DNA of 64,000 nucleotides from Chromohalobacter sarecensis (GCF_023061135.1 NZ_JAKGAN010000006.1:1-64000), one strand, 5' to 3'; positions 17,640 through 32,469 are shown, counted from the first letter of the stretch. Notes: a model not told the origin generated them from the sequence alone. Numbers and translations are program-made.

Positions 17640-20600
17640 TCAATGATCAGCGGCGGGCGGCGATGCCAACACTTCGCGGGCCCCGTTGGTGCCCATCGAC
17701 GACACGACACCCGCCGACTCCATGGTCTCGACCAGGCGCGCAGCCCGGTTGTAGCCGATCTTGAAGCGACGCTGCACCGCCGAGATCGAGGCACGACGTG
17801 ACTCGGTGACGAATTGCACAGCTTCATCGTAGAGCGCGTCTCGCTCGGGATCGTTGCCTTCAGCACCTTCCGACTCGAGCCCCGCCAAAGCATCGGCCGA
17901 GACGCCTCCCGAGAGGATTTCATCGACGTATTCCGGCTCGCCGCGACGCTTCCAGTCCTCGACGACGCGGTGAACCTCATCGTCATCGACGAAGGCGCCG
18001 TGCACACGCGTTGGCATGCCGGCACCGGCCGGCAGATAAAGCATGTCGCCGTGACCGAGCAGGTTCTCCGCTCCGCCCTGGTCGAGGATGGTGCGTGAAT
18101 CGACCCTGGAGGACACCTGAAACGCCATGCGCGTGGGAATATTCGCCTTGATCAGACCGGTCACTACGTCGACCGAGGGCCGCTGCGTGGCGAGAATCAA
18201 ATGAATCCCCGCAGCACGAGCCTTTTGCGCCAGACGCGCGATCAGCTCTTCGACCTTCTTGCCGACGATCATGAACATGTCAGCGAATTCGTCGATCACG
18301 ACCACGATGTAGGGCAGCTTCTCGAGCACCGGAGGCTGCTGATGCATCTCCCACGGCTGCGGCTCCCAAAGCGGATCGGCGACCTGAGCGCCATGACGCT
18401 CGGCCTCGTCGAGTTTGGCGTTGAAGCCCGCCAGATTACGTACGCCCATCGCTGCCATCAGCTTGTAGCGTCGCTCCATTTCCGCCACGCACCAGCGCAG
18501 CGCATTGGCGGCTTCCTTCATGTCGGTGACCACGGGCGCCAGCAAGTGCGGGATGCCATCGTAGACCGACAGCTCCAGCATCTTGGGGTCGACCATGATC
18601 ATGCGCACCTCGTCCGGCGTCGCCTTGAGCAGCATCGAGATGAGCATGGCATTGACGCCCACGGACTTGCCCGAGCCGGTCGTCCCGGCCACCAGCAGGT
18701 GTGGCATCTTGTTGAGGTTGGCGACCACCGGGTTGCCGCCGATATCCTGCCCCAGCCCCATGGTGAGCGGAGAGTCGGCCTGCTGATAGACATCCGAGTC
18801 GAGCACTTCACGCAGCCGGATCATGGCGCGGTTGGGATTGGGAATCTCGATCCCCACCGTGGGGCGCCCGGGGATGATCTCCACCACGCGTACGCTCTTG
18901 ACCATCAGCGAACGCGCCAGGTCCTTCGACAGGTTGCTGATCTTGGAGACCTTGACCCCGGCGGCGGGCTTGATCTCGAAGCGCGTGATCACCGGGCCTG
19001 GCCAGGTGTCGACGACCTCGGCCTTGACCCCGTACTCACGCAGCCGCGTCTCCAGAAGCTCGGCCATGTCGGCCAGTTGCTCATCGGTATAGTTGGGCTT
19101 TTGTTCACCGGTGGGCGTCAACAGTCGCAACGTAGGCAATGCCCCTTCGGGCTCGGTCGATGGAACGGCCTCGGGACGCTGGTTCTGTAAGTGCTCCACC
19201 GTCCACAATGCAGGCGCCTCGTCACCGTTCTCCGGCTCACTCATCGACGGCTCGGCAGCGCGCACGTCAGCGGTTTCCCCCGGCGCTCTTTCCATTTCAC
19301 CACGCACCGGTGTCTGCGACGTGGCCGAGGGTTCGTCTGCAACGGCATCAGGCGCGGCGTCGGGAGTCACTGAGGAAGAAGCCGGCGACGCCACGGATGA
19401 ACTATCTTCTGCGGCGTCGTCGTCCCAACTGATACGGGGACGCGTTTGCGCCGGCTCTTCTTCGGGAGTGGGCGCTTGCGGCGACGTAGAGTCTTCAGCA
19501 GACGTCGGCGAGGTGGCATTCGTCTCGCGCTCGGGGGGCGTGTGAGGCGTTGCCGCCTCAACGCCGTCATCGTCACGGCGTGCCTGGATGCCCCACTCAC
19601 CGAGCGGTACATCGTCATCGTCGTCGGCCGTCAGCGGCTCCGGGATGGGCTCGGGAATACGCCGCCGGGTGACATCGGCACGCATCGCCGCTGCGGAGCT
19701 CGCATCCGTTTGAGACGGCGCCTGAGACGACGTTTCGGGCGCCTCCGAGGCGGGCGTCGTAGAGCGGGGTTCCTCGCTCTCGCCAGGCTCGTGGCGAGAC
19801 GCATCATGCGACGCTGTGGAAGTGGCCGCATGGCGCTGTGGCGCTTCAGTGGTGGCGGAGGCCGCTATGCCATCGTCGCGCTCATCATCAGCACGTTGGC
19901 GGGCCGTATAAGCGGCATCCGGACGCTTGGCGGAGGGCGTGTGCTCGGGAACATCCCAGGGAATATCGGTCTTGCCGTCATTGCGCCACGCCGATGTCTC
20001 GACTGTGGGCTCGGCGGTCTCGAAGGACGGTTCCACACGGCGTTCACTGGTCGCCGCATACGACGGCTCTGCGGTCGCACCCGCCAGTTGAGGGGCACGC
20101 CGTGACGCCCGCCAGCGCTGCCACCACGAGGGGCGTTTTTCCTCAGCCGCTGGCGCCTCGTCTTCCTCCGGTGCCGCATCGGCCTCGGCGGCGTCCATGT
20201 CGTCATCGTCATAGGCATCGCGCCGCTGGGCTAGACGCTGCCGACTGCCGCGCCACTTGGCAACACTCCACGCTAGCAGGCGATACATACCACGCCCCAG
20301 TTCATCCATGACCGCCAGCCAGGTCATGCCGGTAAACAGGGTAAAGCCGCACATGAAGGCGACCAACGCCACCAGGGTGGTGCCCTGCACGTTGAGCAGC
20401 GGCTGTAGCGCGCCGACCAGGCCTTCGCCGAGAATACCGCCCGCCGCGTAGGGCAGTTCACTGTCGGGATGATAGAAATGCAGCGCCCCCAAGGTGGTCG
20501 TGCTCAGCAATAGAAGTACCAGGCCGCTAGTGCGTACCGAAAGCGCCGTCGGATCCCAGGCGATATTCACTTCCCGCGCACGCAGCATCCGCCAGGCCGC

Positions 20601-20906
20601 GAAGCCGAACATACCTGGCCACCACAAGGCGCTGGCGCCGAATAGCGAATACAGCACATCCGACAGCCACGCCCCGACGGGGCCCATCCAGTTATTGATC
20701 GTTTGATCGGGGCCACTGTGTGACCAGCCAGGATCCCCAGGCACATAGCTGAAAAGCGACAACAGGAGAAAGACACAGATGGCCAGCAGCACGATGGCCG
20801 CGCCTTCGCGCGTCACCCCCTGCAAATGCATCACGACCCGGCGTGCCTGCTCCTTGGCCTGGGACGCCGTTTGTCCGCGCTCGTTGCGTTTTCCATTGAC
20901 ACTCAA
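17640..20906 (-). CDS. ftsK: DNA translocase FtsK
   Basis: Septal DNA pump that positions chromosome termini at dif and activates XerCD. The roughly 1088-residue product has four N-terminal membrane helices (first 180 residues), then a long Asp/Glu/Ala/Pro/Ser/Thr-rich linker of about 400 residues, the motor domain with Walker [14 protein letters not shown] and Walker [13 protein letters not shown], and the DNA-reading winged helix ([29 protein letters not shown]). The start is uncertain: the frame is open far upstream, and the TTG at 20906 is chosen because a G-rich ribosome site is eight bases before it and the basic segment begins there. Next downstream is lolA. Confidence 0.93.
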   Translation of the reverse strand: MSVNGKRNERGQTASQAKEQARRVVMHLQGVTREGAAIVLLAICVFLLLSLFSYVPGDPGWSHSGPDQTINNWMGPVGAWLSDVLYSLFGASALWWPGMFGFAAWRMLRAREVNIAWDPTALSVRTSGLVLLLLSTTTLGALHFYHPDSELPYAAGGILGEGLVGALQPLLNVQGTTLVALVAFMCGFTLFTGMTWLAVMDELGRGMYRLLAWSVAKWRGSRQRLAQRRDAYDDDDMDAAEADAAPEEDEAPAAEEKRPSWWQRWRASRRAPQLAGATAEPSYAATSERRVEPSFETAEPTVETSAWRNDGKTDIPWDVPEHTPSAKRPDAAYTARQRADDERDDGIAASATTEAPQRHAATSTASHDASRHEPGESEEPRSTTPASEAPETSSQAPSQTDASSAAAMRADVTRRRIPEPIPEPLTADDDDDVPLGEWGIQARRDDDGVEAATPHTPPERETNATSPTSAEDSTSPQAPTPEEEPAQTRPRISWDDDAAEDSSSVASPASSSVTPDAAPDAVADEPSATSQTPVRGEMERAPGETADVRAAEPSMSEPENGDEAPALWTVEHLQNQRPEAVPSTEPEGALPTLRLLTPTGEQKPNYTDEQLADMAELLETRLREYGVKAEVVDTWPGPVITRFEIKPAAGVKVSKISNLSKDLARSLMVKSVRVVEIIPGRPTVGIEIPNPNRAMIRLREVLDSDVYQQADSPLTMGLGQDIGGNPVVANLNKMPHLLVAGTTGSGKSVGVNAMLISMLLKATPDEVRMIMVDPKMLELSVYDGIPHLLAPVVTDMKEAANALRWCVAEMERRYKLMAAMGVRNLAGFNAKLDEAERHGAQVADPLWEPQPWEMHQQPPVLEKLPYIVVVIDEFADMFMIVGKKVEELIARLAQKARAAGIHLILATQRPSVDVVTGLIKANIPTRMAFQVSSRVDSRTILDQGGAENLLGHGDMLYLPAGAGMPTRVHGAFVDDDEVHRVVEDWKRRGEPEYVDEILSGGVSADALAGLESEGAEGNDPERDALYDEAVQFVTESRRASISAVQRRFKIGYNRAARLVETMESAGVVSSMGTNGAREVLASPPAADH

Positions 20907-21199
20907 GTAACCATCCCCCCTTGCGCCACGTATGGCGAGGTCTAATGTTGCCGACACTGCCCGACGCGTGCCGTCCCTGTCATTCACGTGCGAGAGAACG
21001 GCTCGCATCTCATCCAATGAGCTTTTCTGGTTTGCCATCATACCCACCCCATGCGCTGCGTCACAGGGGAAAAACCACACCTCGCATTGTCGCGAAAGGG
21101 CGACGCCACGCGGCCGGGAGACGAAGCGGGTAGTTATCGATGCCGCACCTGGCGTACGCTGAAACTCCCCTTGGACGATATCAGCAGAGACGCGTACCC

Positions 21200-21925
21200 A
21201 TGTTGCCTTGGCTACCTCCCCACCGGGTCGGCTTCCCACCCGTCGAACAAGCGTTACGCGAGCCTGACGGACTGCTTGCTGCCGGTGGCGGACTTTCCCC
21301 GGCCTGGCTGCGCTGCGCCTATCGACGCGGCATATTCCCATGGTTCGCCCCAGGTGAACCCATCCTGTGGTGGAGTCCCGACCCGCGCCTGGTGTTGTTC
21401 CCCGACGAGATCCACGTGCGCCGCAGCCTCGCCAAGCGTCTACGCAACGCTGGCTTCACGGTGACCTTCGACCACGCTTTCAGCACCGTCATCGACGCCT
21501 GCGCCGCCCCGCGCGATGACCACGCAGGCACCTGGATCACCCCGGAGATGCGTCATGCCTACTGCCGTTTGCATGCCGAAGGCGTTACCCATTCGGTGGA
21601 AGTATGGCGCGATGGCGAACTGGTCGGGGGACTCTACGGCATCGGGCTAGGCGGCGTATTCTTCGGCGAGTCGATGTTCAGCCGCGTCGCCGATGCGTCG
21701 AAAGTGGCTCTGGTGCATCTTGCCTGGCATATGGCGGCACACGGCGGGCGACTGATCGACTGCCAGGTGCATACGCCCCATCTGGCCAGTCTTGGCGCAC
21801 GCAGCATCGCCCGCTCAACGTTCATCGACTATCTTGACCAGTATGCGGAGGGCTACGGGTCACCGATGCCGTGGCCATCCTCTACGCCCAATCATTTCCC
21901 AGTCGAAGAGCCAAAGCTAACGTGA
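21200..21925 (+). CDS. aat: Leucyl/phenylalanyl-tRNA-protein transferase Aat
   Basis: Adds leucine or phenylalanine from charged tRNA to N-terminal Lys or Arg of proteins, marking them for ClpS-ClpAP. The 241-residue product has the expected blocks [40 protein letters not shown] and [14 protein letters not shown] at 21200 gives the usual family length; upstream in-frame codons lie in the ftsK divergent region. Its stop overlaps the GTG start of bpt, so the two transferases are coupled. Confidence 0.95.
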   Translation: MLPWLPPHRVGFPPVEQALREPDGLLAAGGGLSPAWLRCAYRRGIFPWFAPGEPILWWSPDPRLVLFPDEIHVRRSLAKRLRNAGFTVTFDHAFSTVIDACAAPRDDHAGTWITPEMRHAYCRLHAEGVTHSVEVWRDGELVGGLYGIGLGGVFFGESMFSRVADASKVALVHLAWHMAAHGGRLIDCQVHTPHLASLGARSIARSTFIDYLDQYAEGYGSPMPWPSSTPNHFPVEEPKLT

Positions 21926-22677
21926 GCAGCAACACGCCGTCCCAACTCACGCGAGATCTACGTTTCTTCCTCACGGTCCCGCATGGATGCAGCTATCTAC
22001 CGGACCGCGAGGCGACCACGCTATTTCTGGACCCTCAGGAACAGCCCGGTCAAGGCGTCTACGACGCGCTGTCGTTGCTGGGCTTTCGGCGCAGTGGCCG
22101 ACATCTCTATCGCCCACACTGCGAGGGGTGCCGGGCTTGCATTTCGGTGCGTATCCCGGTGCAAGACTTCGCCGCCTCCCGCACGCAGCGCAAGCTGATG
22201 TCACGCAATGCCGACCTCGAAACACGCATACGACCGGCGGCTTTTCACGAAGAACATTATGCGCTTTACGCACGTTACATTCGCACCCGCCACGCCGATG
22301 GCGACATGTTCCCGCCCAGCCACGAGCAATACCGTACCTTCCTGACCCTAGATCACCCCTACGCACGCTTGATCGAATTTCGTCTCGAAGGCCAACTGCT
22401 TGCCGTCGCGGCGACGGACCTGCTGAGCCATGGCGTGTCGGCGATCTACACCTTCTTCGACCCAGGCCTGGAATTCCAGCGCCGCTCTCTCGGCACCTAC
22501 TCGATTCTTCATCAGATCGAACTGGCGCGCCGGCTCGAACTCCCCCACGTCTACCTCGGCTACTGGATTCGTCAGTCTCGCAAGATGCGCTACAAGCAGG
22601 ATTTTCAGCCTCTAGAATACCTCGATGGCCGACATTGGCGGCGCCGAATCCCCCTGACCAATACTCCCTTGTCATAA
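21922..22677 (+). CDS. bpt: Aspartate/glutamate leucyltransferase Bpt
   Basis: Transfers leucine to N-terminal Asp or Glu, feeding the same ClpS degradation route as Aat. The 251-residue product has the family cysteines PHCEGCRACISVR near residue 71 and the C-terminal YLGYWIRQSRKMRYKQDFQP block. It was formerly called arginyltransferase (Ate). The GTG start overlaps the aat stop (GTGA), the family length supports this start, and similarity begins at RDLRFFLTVPHGCSYL. Confidence 0.94.
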   Translation: MSSNTPSQLTRDLRFFLTVPHGCSYLPDREATTLFLDPQEQPGQGVYDALSLLGFRRSGRHLYRPHCEGCRACISVRIPVQDFAASRTQRKLMSRNADLETRIRPAAFHEEHYALYARYIRTRHADGDMFPPSHEQYRTFLTLDHPYARLIEFRLEGQLLAVAATDLLSHGVSAIYTFFDPGLEFQRRSLGTYSILHQIELARRLELPHVYLGYWIRQSRKMRYKQDFQPLEYLDGRHWRRRIPLTNTPLS

Positions 22678-22852
22678 CGATAGCGCAAGATCATGCACAT
22701 GATTTTTGCCTTAACCCTCGGCATGCGGCAGAATATCGGGCTATCTTCAAAACCGATGCTGGCCACGGTCGGCAATGAGTGTCGGCAACGGCAACGCAAA
22801 CCGTGGCGCACTGTCGAAGAAGCTTTCAACGCAATACGAGGAAACGCCTAAT

Positions 22853-23071
22853 ATGGCACGTGAAGACCATATTGAAATGGAAGGTGTCGTGGTCGATACC
22901 CTTCCCAACACCACGTTCCGAGTCGAACTGGAAAACGGTCACGTCGTGACGGCCCACATCTCCGGCAAAATGCGCAAGAACTATATCCGCATTCTGACCG
23001 GCGACAAGGTCAAGGTCGAGCTGACCCCGTACGATCTTTCAAAGGGTCGCATCGTCTACCGCGCCCGCTGA
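22853..23071 (+). CDS. infA: Translation initiation factor IF-1
   Basis: S1/OB-fold protein of 72 residues that occupies the ribosomal A site during initiation. [30 protein letters not shown] and [15 protein letters not shown] are nearly invariant in bacteria. GAGGAAA lies upstream. The placement between the aat-bpt pair and the convergent clpA gene is conserved in many gammaproteobacteria. Confidence 0.98.
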   Translation: MAREDHIEMEGVVVDTLPNTTFRVELENGHVVTAHISGKMRKNYIRILTGDKVKVELTPYDLSKGRIVYRAR

Positions 23072-23124
23072 GCCACCCTCACGGCGCACTCGCGCTGTTG
23101 GCCTGTCACTGCGCCCCACGAAAA

Positions 23125-23149
23125 ACGCCCCGTCATGACGACAGGGCGT
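23125..23149 (-). terminator. clpA terminator
   Basis: Stem ACGCCC/GGGCGT with an inner GTC/GAC pairing; on the minus strand it is followed by TTTTT. It lies between the convergent infA and clpA genes and ends the clpS-clpA transcription unit or the clpA message. Confidence 0.75.
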
Positions 23150-23199
23150 GAAGCGTGCGGCGTTACGGGTGTGAATATGGGGGCGAGTAGAGCGGCCGC

Positions 23200-25464
<2,265 letters not shown>

Positions 25465-25575
25465 GGCAATCCCCTCTTAGCCGCCTATGGCGTCTGTCGG
25501 CACTTTCACAATCGGGCACAAACAGAGGTTATGCAAGTGCTTCCTTGGACCACGATTTAACGCAGCAGTGCCGTC

Positions 25576-25911
25576 TCAGTCCGCCTCGTCGATATCGCAC
25601 AGTAACGGATGCTGGCATTCGCGTGCGTAATCGTTGACTTGATGACATTTGGTTTCCGCGATATCACGGGTGAAGATGCCGCAGGTCGCCTTGCCATGCG
25701 TATGCACGACGAGCATGATCTGCACGGCTTTCTCCCGCTCCAACGCAAAGAAGGTTTGCAGCACCTCAACGACGAACTCCATGGGAGTGAAATCATCGTT
25801 GTGCAGCACAACCTTATACATCGGCGGCTTGGCCAGCTCCGGGTCCGCCGATTGGACCGATACGTCGCCCTCCGGGTCTTCGTGGGGATCCTCGCCGGGC
25901 GGTCGCGTCAT
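25576..25911 (-). CDS. clpS: ClpA adaptor protein ClpS
   Basis: Adaptor that recognises N-terminal Leu, Phe, Trp or Tyr and hands substrates to ClpAP. The core [24 protein letters not shown] contains the Asn-Asp pair that binds the free amino group, and [20 protein letters not shown] completes the pocket. The start at 25911 gives 111 residues; an ATG at 25971 would add 20 residues of unstructured tail and has no ribosome site. It lies directly before clpA. Confidence 0.94.
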   Translation of the reverse strand: MTRPPGEDPHEDPEGDVSVQSADPELAKPPMYKVVLHNDDFTPMEFVVEVLQTFFALEREKAVQIMLVVHTHGKATCGIFTRDIAETKCHQVNDYARECQHPLLCDIDEAD

Positions 25912-26198
25912 GCCAAGGATGACTCCCGCGTCAGGCGTTCGAGATACGAATGGGCTTACTGATTCAAACATAGATGGAAATGTCCGTAAGTGCGCGCCGG
26001 ATAGGCAGGACGACGCTCCCGAAGGCAAGCACCGCTGCCTATCGCCGGTTCATTCAATGTGCGGTCGGCAGGGCATGGATGCAAGGTAGGTGCCACGAAA
26101 AAGCCCATGCCCTGGCAGCGTTAAGTATGGCATCGCGCCCCGCCTGCGGAGTAGGCTTTGCCTATAGTCGCCGCTTGTCGAAAGGTCCGAGACCGCCC

Positions 26199-26801
26199 AT
26201 GAGTTCGCTTTACCTGCTGCATAAACCTTATCAAATGCTCTCGCAGTTTACCGATACGCAAGGCAGGGCAACGCTCGCCAACGTCATCGACGTCCCCGAT
26301 ATATACCCCGCCGGGCGTCTCGATTACGACTCGGAGGGCCTGCTCCTGCTGACCGACGACGGCGCCCTGGCGCACCGCATCAGCCATCCGCGCCACAAGC
26401 AACCCAAAACCTACTGGGTGCAGGTCGAGGGCGACCCCGAGGAGGCGGCCCTGCATGCACTTCGCAGCGGTATCACGCTGAAGGATGGCCCGACGCGTCC
26501 CGCCCAGGTGCAACGCCTCGAGGCGTCCGGTATCGCAGGCATCGCTCCGCGCCAGCCGCCGGTACGCCACCGCGACGCCATTCCCACGGCCTGGCTCGAG
26601 ATCGTCCTCGGCGAAGGCCGCAACCGACAGGTACGCCGCATGACCGCGCATGTCGGCTACCCTACACTACGTCTGATTCGCGTCGCCATCGGCGCCTGGC
26701 GCCTCGACGATCTGGCACCGGGCACCTGGCGCAAAGAGATCCTTCATGCTCCGCGCCGCAAGGCCTCTATGCCGGCCAGGCGCCACCGGAGTCGTCGATG
26801 A
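26199..26801 (+). CDS. rluE: 23S rRNA pseudouridine synthase RluE-like
   Basis: Predicted RsuA/RluB/E/F-family synthase of 200 residues, probably making pseudouridine 2457 in 23S rRNA. The catalytic motif GRLDYDSEGLLLLTDDG has the aspartate near residue 42, and GEGRNRQVRRMTAHVGYPTLRLIRVAIG is the conserved second half. It lacks an S4 domain, which fits the short RluE type. The stop overlaps the nudJ start, and the whole rluE-nudJ-mnmA-hflD-purB order is conserved in enteric bacteria. Confidence 0.92.
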   Translation: MSSLYLLHKPYQMLSQFTDTQGRATLANVIDVPDIYPAGRLDYDSEGLLLLTDDGALAHRISHPRHKQPKTYWVQVEGDPEEAALHALRSGITLKDGPTRPAQVQRLEASGIAGIAPRQPPVRHRDAIPTAWLEIVLGEGRNRQVRRMTAHVGYPTLRLIRVAIGAWRLDDLAPGTWRKEILHAPRRKASMPARRHRSRR

Positions 26802-27247
26802 GTCGTTGGACACCCCACGTCACCGTGGCCAGCGTCGTCGAGCGCGCCGGCCGTTACCTCCTCGTCGAGGAGGATAAGGGCGGCCCGTTCAGCCTCTTCA
26901 ACCAGCCCGCCGGCCACCTCGAACCCGGTGAGCGCCTGACCCAGGCCGCCGAACGCGAAACCCGCGAGGAAGCCGCCTGGCACATCACGTTGACCGGCTA
27001 TCTGGGGCTTTATGTGTATACCGCGCCCGATGAGGTGACGTTTCACAGCCATGCCTTTGTGGGTATTCCCCTAGCGCACCTGGGTAATACGCTGGACAGC
27101 GGCATCGTCGCCGCGCATTGGCTCACGCTCGACGAAATCGAGGCACTGGAGCGTGCGCACCGTCTGCGCAGTCCGCTGGTGCTCAAGCGCATTCGCGACG
27201 CCATCGCCGGCCCCCAATTTCCGCTCGATGTGATTCACGAACGCTGA
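26798..27247 (+). CDS. nudJ: NUDIX phosphatase NudJ
   Basis: NUDIX hydrolase of 149 residues; NudJ hydrolyses thiamine pyrimidine pyrophosphates and nucleoside triphosphates. The NUDIX box begins at GHLEPGERLTQAAERETREEAAW near residue 44, with Ala in place of the usual Gly before the last hydrophobic residue. The ATG overlaps the rluE stop by four bases. Its final codons are the first unit of a four-copy 22-base tandem repeat that runs into the spacer before mnmA. Confidence 0.9.
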   Translation: MSRWTPHVTVASVVERAGRYLLVEEDKGGPFSLFNQPAGHLEPGERLTQAAERETREEAAWHITLTGYLGLYVYTAPDEVTFHSHAFVGIPLAHLGNTLDSGIVAAHWLTLDEIEALERAHRLRSPLVLKRIRDAIAGPQFPLDVIHER

Positions 27248-27320
27248 TGGCTCACTTCACACGCGCTGATGGCTCACTTCACACGCGCTGATGGCTCAAT
27301 TCACGAGCGCTGATGGCTCA
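27233..27320. repeat. 22-base tandem repeat, four units, over the nudJ stop
   Basis: Four consecutive 22-base units lie at 27233, 27255, 27277 and 27299. All share CGCTGATGGCTCA; units 2 and 3 are identical, and units 1 and 4 begin ATTCACGA. The first unit includes the last nudJ codons and its TGA. The tract probably grew by slippage from the gene end and changes only the spacer, which contains the mnmA promoter region. Confidence 0.9.
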
Positions 27321-27398
27321 AGCTCGAAGCACGAAGCCGGTTTCAGGTATAATAGCGCCCCGAACATCAATCCATCCTCAACCCATTCGAGAGTGACC

Positions 27399-28549
27399 AT
27401 GTCTCACGCTACGGAATCCTCCACCACGGGGGCCGCTACCGCGTGCAAAGTCATCGTCGGCATGTCGGGCGGCGTCGACTCGTCCGTGACCGCCCTCGTC
27501 CTGCTGGAGCAGGGCTACGAGGTCGAAGGCCTGTTCATGAAGAACTGGGACGAGGACGACGGCACCGAGTACTGCACCGCCAAGGATGATCTTGCCGACG
27601 CCCAGGCCGTGTGCGACAAGCTCGGCATTCGGCTGCACACCGCGAACTTCGCCGCCGAGTACTGGGATAACGTCTTCGAACATTTTCTCGCCGAGTACAA
27701 GGCAGGCCGGACGCCCAACCCGGATATCCTTTGCAACCGCGAGATCAAGTTCAAGGTGTTCCTCGAATACGCCGAAATGCTCGGCGCCGAACGCATCGCC
27801 ACCGGGCATTACGTGCGCAACGCCGAGCGCGACGGTCACGTGCGCCTGCTCAAGGGCCTGGATGCCAACAAGGACCAGAGCTACTTCCTGCACGCCGTGC
27901 CGGAAGTCGCCATCGCACGTACGCTGTTCCCGGTCGGTGAGATGGATAAAAGCGAGGTCCGCGCCATCGCCGAGCGCCATGGCCTGGCCACCGCGCGCAA
28001 GAAAGATTCCACCGGTATCTGCTTCATCGGCGAGCGCCGCTTCGGCGACTTCCTGAAGCAGTACCTGCCCGCGCAGCCCGGCACGATCGAAACGCCCGAG
28101 GGCGAGGTCATCGGCGAGCACATGGGGCTGATGTATTACACCCTCGGCCAGCGCCAGGGCCTGGGCATCGGCGGGCTGCCCAACCATCCCGACGCGCCTT
28201 GGTACGTGGCCGCCAAGGACCTCGAACGTAACGTCCTAGTCGCCGTGCAGGGCAAGCACCATCCGCTGTTGTACACCGACAGCCTGAGTACCGAGCCCGT
28301 GGAATGGGTCGCCGGACAGCCGCCGGCACCGCAGGCACGTCTCCAGGCCAAGACCCGCTACCGTCAGCAGGACGTCACCTGTCAGGTGCGCGTGCTCGAG
28401 GACGGCGGTGTCGAAGCATTCTTCGACGATCCCCAGCGCGCCGTCACGCCGGGCCAGTCGCTGGTGCTCTACGAAGATGATATCTGCCTGGGCGGCGGCG
28501 TCATTCGCGAGACATGGAACCGACACGCGCGCCAAGGAGACAACGCCGC

Positions 28550-28553
<4 letters not shown>
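27399..28553 (+). CDS. mnmA: tRNA 2-thiouridylase MnmA
   Basis: Adds sulfur to uridine 34 of Lys, Glu and Gln tRNAs, using ATP activation. The 384-residue product has the PP-loop [10 protein letters not shown] near residue 20, the first catalytic cysteine in [11 protein letters not shown] and the second in [12 protein letters not shown]. The ATG at 27399 is preceded by GAGAG and leads directly to the PP loop. Its stop overlaps the hflD start in ATGA, so the two are coupled as in enterobacteria. Confidence 0.95.
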
Positions 28554-30605
<2,052 letters not shown>

Positions 30606-30661
30606 GCTGGAAGCTGGAAGCTGGAAGCTGGAAGCTGGAAGCTGGAAGCTGGAAGCTGGAA
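30606..30661 (+). repeat. Heptanucleotide tandem repeat (GCTGGAA)x8
   Basis: Eight perfect seven-base units follow the purB stop with no gap. Translated in the roxA frame the tract reads as a repeating LEAGSWK. Such tracts mutate by slippage, and because seven is not a multiple of three each unit gained or lost shifts the frame. The next gene, roxA, starts 98 bases further on. Confidence 0.95.
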
Positions 30662-30759
30662 GGCAGCATGAACTCGCCGCCCAAGGCATCAAGTCTTTTC
30701 TTCCAGCTTCACGATATGGCCCGATTGTTCATTCATCCCTTTCGAGTCCCAAAATCTTT

Positions 30760-31968
30760 ATGTCAACCGATACGCCCCTCGCGATACTCGGCGGTTTGAC
30801 CGCCGCCGAGTTTCTGCATGACTACTGGCAGAAAAAACCGCTGCTGATTCGCGGCGCCTTCGCCGATTTCGAGTCACCGCTCGCACCGGAGGAACTCGCT
30901 GGCTTGGCCTGCGAAGACGGCATCGAGGCCCGGCTTGTCGAGGCAAATGGTCCCGACAAGCCGTGGCAAGTCAGCCACGGGCCTTTCGATGATGCCACCT
31001 TCGCACGCCTGCCCGACCAGGAATGGACCCTGCTGGTCCAGGCCGTCGATCATTACGTGCCCCAAGTAGCAGCGCTACTCGAAGCCTTCGACTTCCTGCC
31101 GCGCTGGCGCCTCGACGACGTCATGGTCAGCTACGCGTCACCCCAGGGCAGTGTCGGCCCGCATGTCGATAGCTATGATGTCTTCCTGCTCCAGGGCAGC
31201 GGTCAGCGTCGCTGGCAACTCGGCGGCGAGCAGCCCGACGATGCCCCCATCGTCTCGGGCCTCGACCTGCGCATGCTCGAACGCTTCGAGGTCACCCCCG
31301 GCGAGGACTGGGTGCTCGAACCCGGCGACATGCTGTATCTGCCGCCGCGCATCGCTCATCACGGCGTTAGCCAGAGCGCCGACTGCATGACCTATTCGAT
31401 CGGCTTTCGCGCGCCGTCCACCGACGAGATCATCACTTCGTTCGCCGACTATCTCGGTGAAATGCAGCCCGACACCTCACGCTACACCGACCCGGACCTG
31501 CGCCCCATCGAACACGCCGGCCATCTCGATGACGACGCCATCGCGCGCCTGCGCACCTTGATGCTCTCGGTGATCGACGACCCTGAGCAGATGACGCAAT
31601 GGTTCGGGCGGGTGATGACCCAGCCCAAGTATGCCGACCAGCTCGCGCCTCTCGAGACGCCACTCGGCAGCGATGCCATCGCCGAGGCGCTGGCACAAGG
31701 GCACTACCTGGAACGTGCCCTGGGCTCGCGCTTCGCGTTTCACGAAGATAACGGCCACACCACGCTGTTCGCGGATGGCGACGGCCATGCCTGCCCGCCA
31801 GGGCTCGCGCGGCTGCTGGCCGATACCACGCCGCTGCATGCCGCCACACTGGCCTCACACCTGGACGACCAGGCCCTGACACTGCTCGCCGAGCTGGTCA
31901 ATCATGGCAGCCTCCACTGGCAAGACGAGACGCAGGAAGACGAAACTCAGGAAGACGGCGATGAGTGA
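30760..31968 (+). CDS. roxA: Ribosomal protein uL16 arginine hydroxylase RoxA (YcfD)
   Basis: Fe(II)/2-oxoglutarate oxygenase of 402 residues with a JmjC-like cupin fold; E. coli YcfD hydroxylates an arginine of ribosomal protein L16. The iron ligands are in SVGPHVDSYDVFLLQGSGQRRWQLGG (HxD, near residue 131) and LPPRIAHHGVSQS (near 195). The C-terminal tail is acidic with a DETQE duplication. No good ribosome site precedes the ATG at 30760, and the frame is open upstream through the heptamer tract, so an extended start at 30577 cannot be excluded. Confidence 0.9.
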   Translation: MSTDTPLAILGGLTAAEFLHDYWQKKPLLIRGAFADFESPLAPEELAGLACEDGIEARLVEANGPDKPWQVSHGPFDDATFARLPDQEWTLLVQAVDHYVPQVAALLEAFDFLPRWRLDDVMVSYASPQGSVGPHVDSYDVFLLQGSGQRRWQLGGEQPDDAPIVSGLDLRMLERFEVTPGEDWVLEPGDMLYLPPRIAHHGVSQSADCMTYSIGFRAPSTDEIITSFADYLGEMQPDTSRYTDPDLRPIEHAGHLDDDAIARLRTLMLSVIDDPEQMTQWFGRVMTQPKYADQLAPLETPLGSDAIAEALAQGHYLERALGSRFAFHEDNGHTTLFADGDGHACPPGLARLLADTTPLHAATLASHLDDQALTLLAELVNHGSLHWQDETQEDETQEDGDE

Positions 31969-32386
31969 GTGGCAGGTCACCAGCGGCGATTGGCAAACGC
32001 TGGGCTCGGCGTGCAGCGCGATCCGCAAGGTCGTATTCATCGAGGAGCAAAGCGTCCCCCAGGCGGAAGAATGGGATGGCCGCGACCCGCAATGTCTGCA
32101 TTTCTTGCTGCATGTCGAGGACCGCGCCGTGGGCACGGCGCGCCTCTTGCCGGACGGCCATATCGGTCGCGTGGCAATCCTCGAGGAAGCGCGCGGCCAG
32201 GGGCTTGGCCTGTATCTGATGGAAGCGACGCTGGTGGCGGCCCGCGAAGCCGGCCACCACGCCGTGCATCTGGACGCACAGACCTACGCGATCCCCTTCT
32301 ACGAACGTCTAGGCTTTATCGCCCATGGCGATGAATTCCTCGATGCCAATATCCCTCATTACCATATGAGCCTGCATTTTCAATAA
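31961..32386 (+). CDS. GNAT family N-acetyltransferase (ElaA-like)
   Basis: Predicted acetyltransferase of 141 residues with the GNAT core: VGTARLLPDGHIGRVAILEEARGQGLGLYLMEATL holds the acetyl-CoA pyrophosphate loop RGQGLG near residue 81, and the C-terminal AIPFYERLGFIAHGDEFLDANIPHYHM is typical of the ElaA/YjcF group. The substrate is unknown. Its ATG overlaps the 3' end of roxA by eight bases, so the pair is co-transcribed. Confidence 0.88.
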   Translation: MSEWQVTSGDWQTLGSACSAIRKVVFIEEQSVPQAEEWDGRDPQCLHFLLHVEDRAVGTARLLPDGHIGRVAILEEARGQGLGLYLMEATLVAAREAGHHAVHLDAQTYAIPFYERLGFIAHGDEFLDANIPHYHMSLHFQ

Positions 32387-32439
32387 CGTGCTTTTTCAAT
32401 AAGTTGTCTCGGACCTTTCTCACCTCTCGGAAAAACACT

Positions 32440-32469
32440 ACATGACGCCGCGTGATTCAGGCGTCATGT
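32440..32469. other. Inverted repeat upstream of isocitrate lyase
   Basis: Perfect ten-base arms ACATGACGCC/GGCGTCATGT with a ten-base loop, in the 301-base spacer between the GNAT gene and aceA. It lacks a T run on the plus strand. It could end the roxA unit or serve as an operator for aceA. The rest of the spacer shows no other clear element. Confidence 0.45.

Noticed and set aside
27233-27320. Possible CRISPR array
   Set aside because: The 22-base units abut each other without unique spacers, and no cas gene is present.
30606-30661. Possible CRISPR or direct-repeat array
   Set aside because: Units are seven bases with no spacers, so it is a simple tandem repeat.
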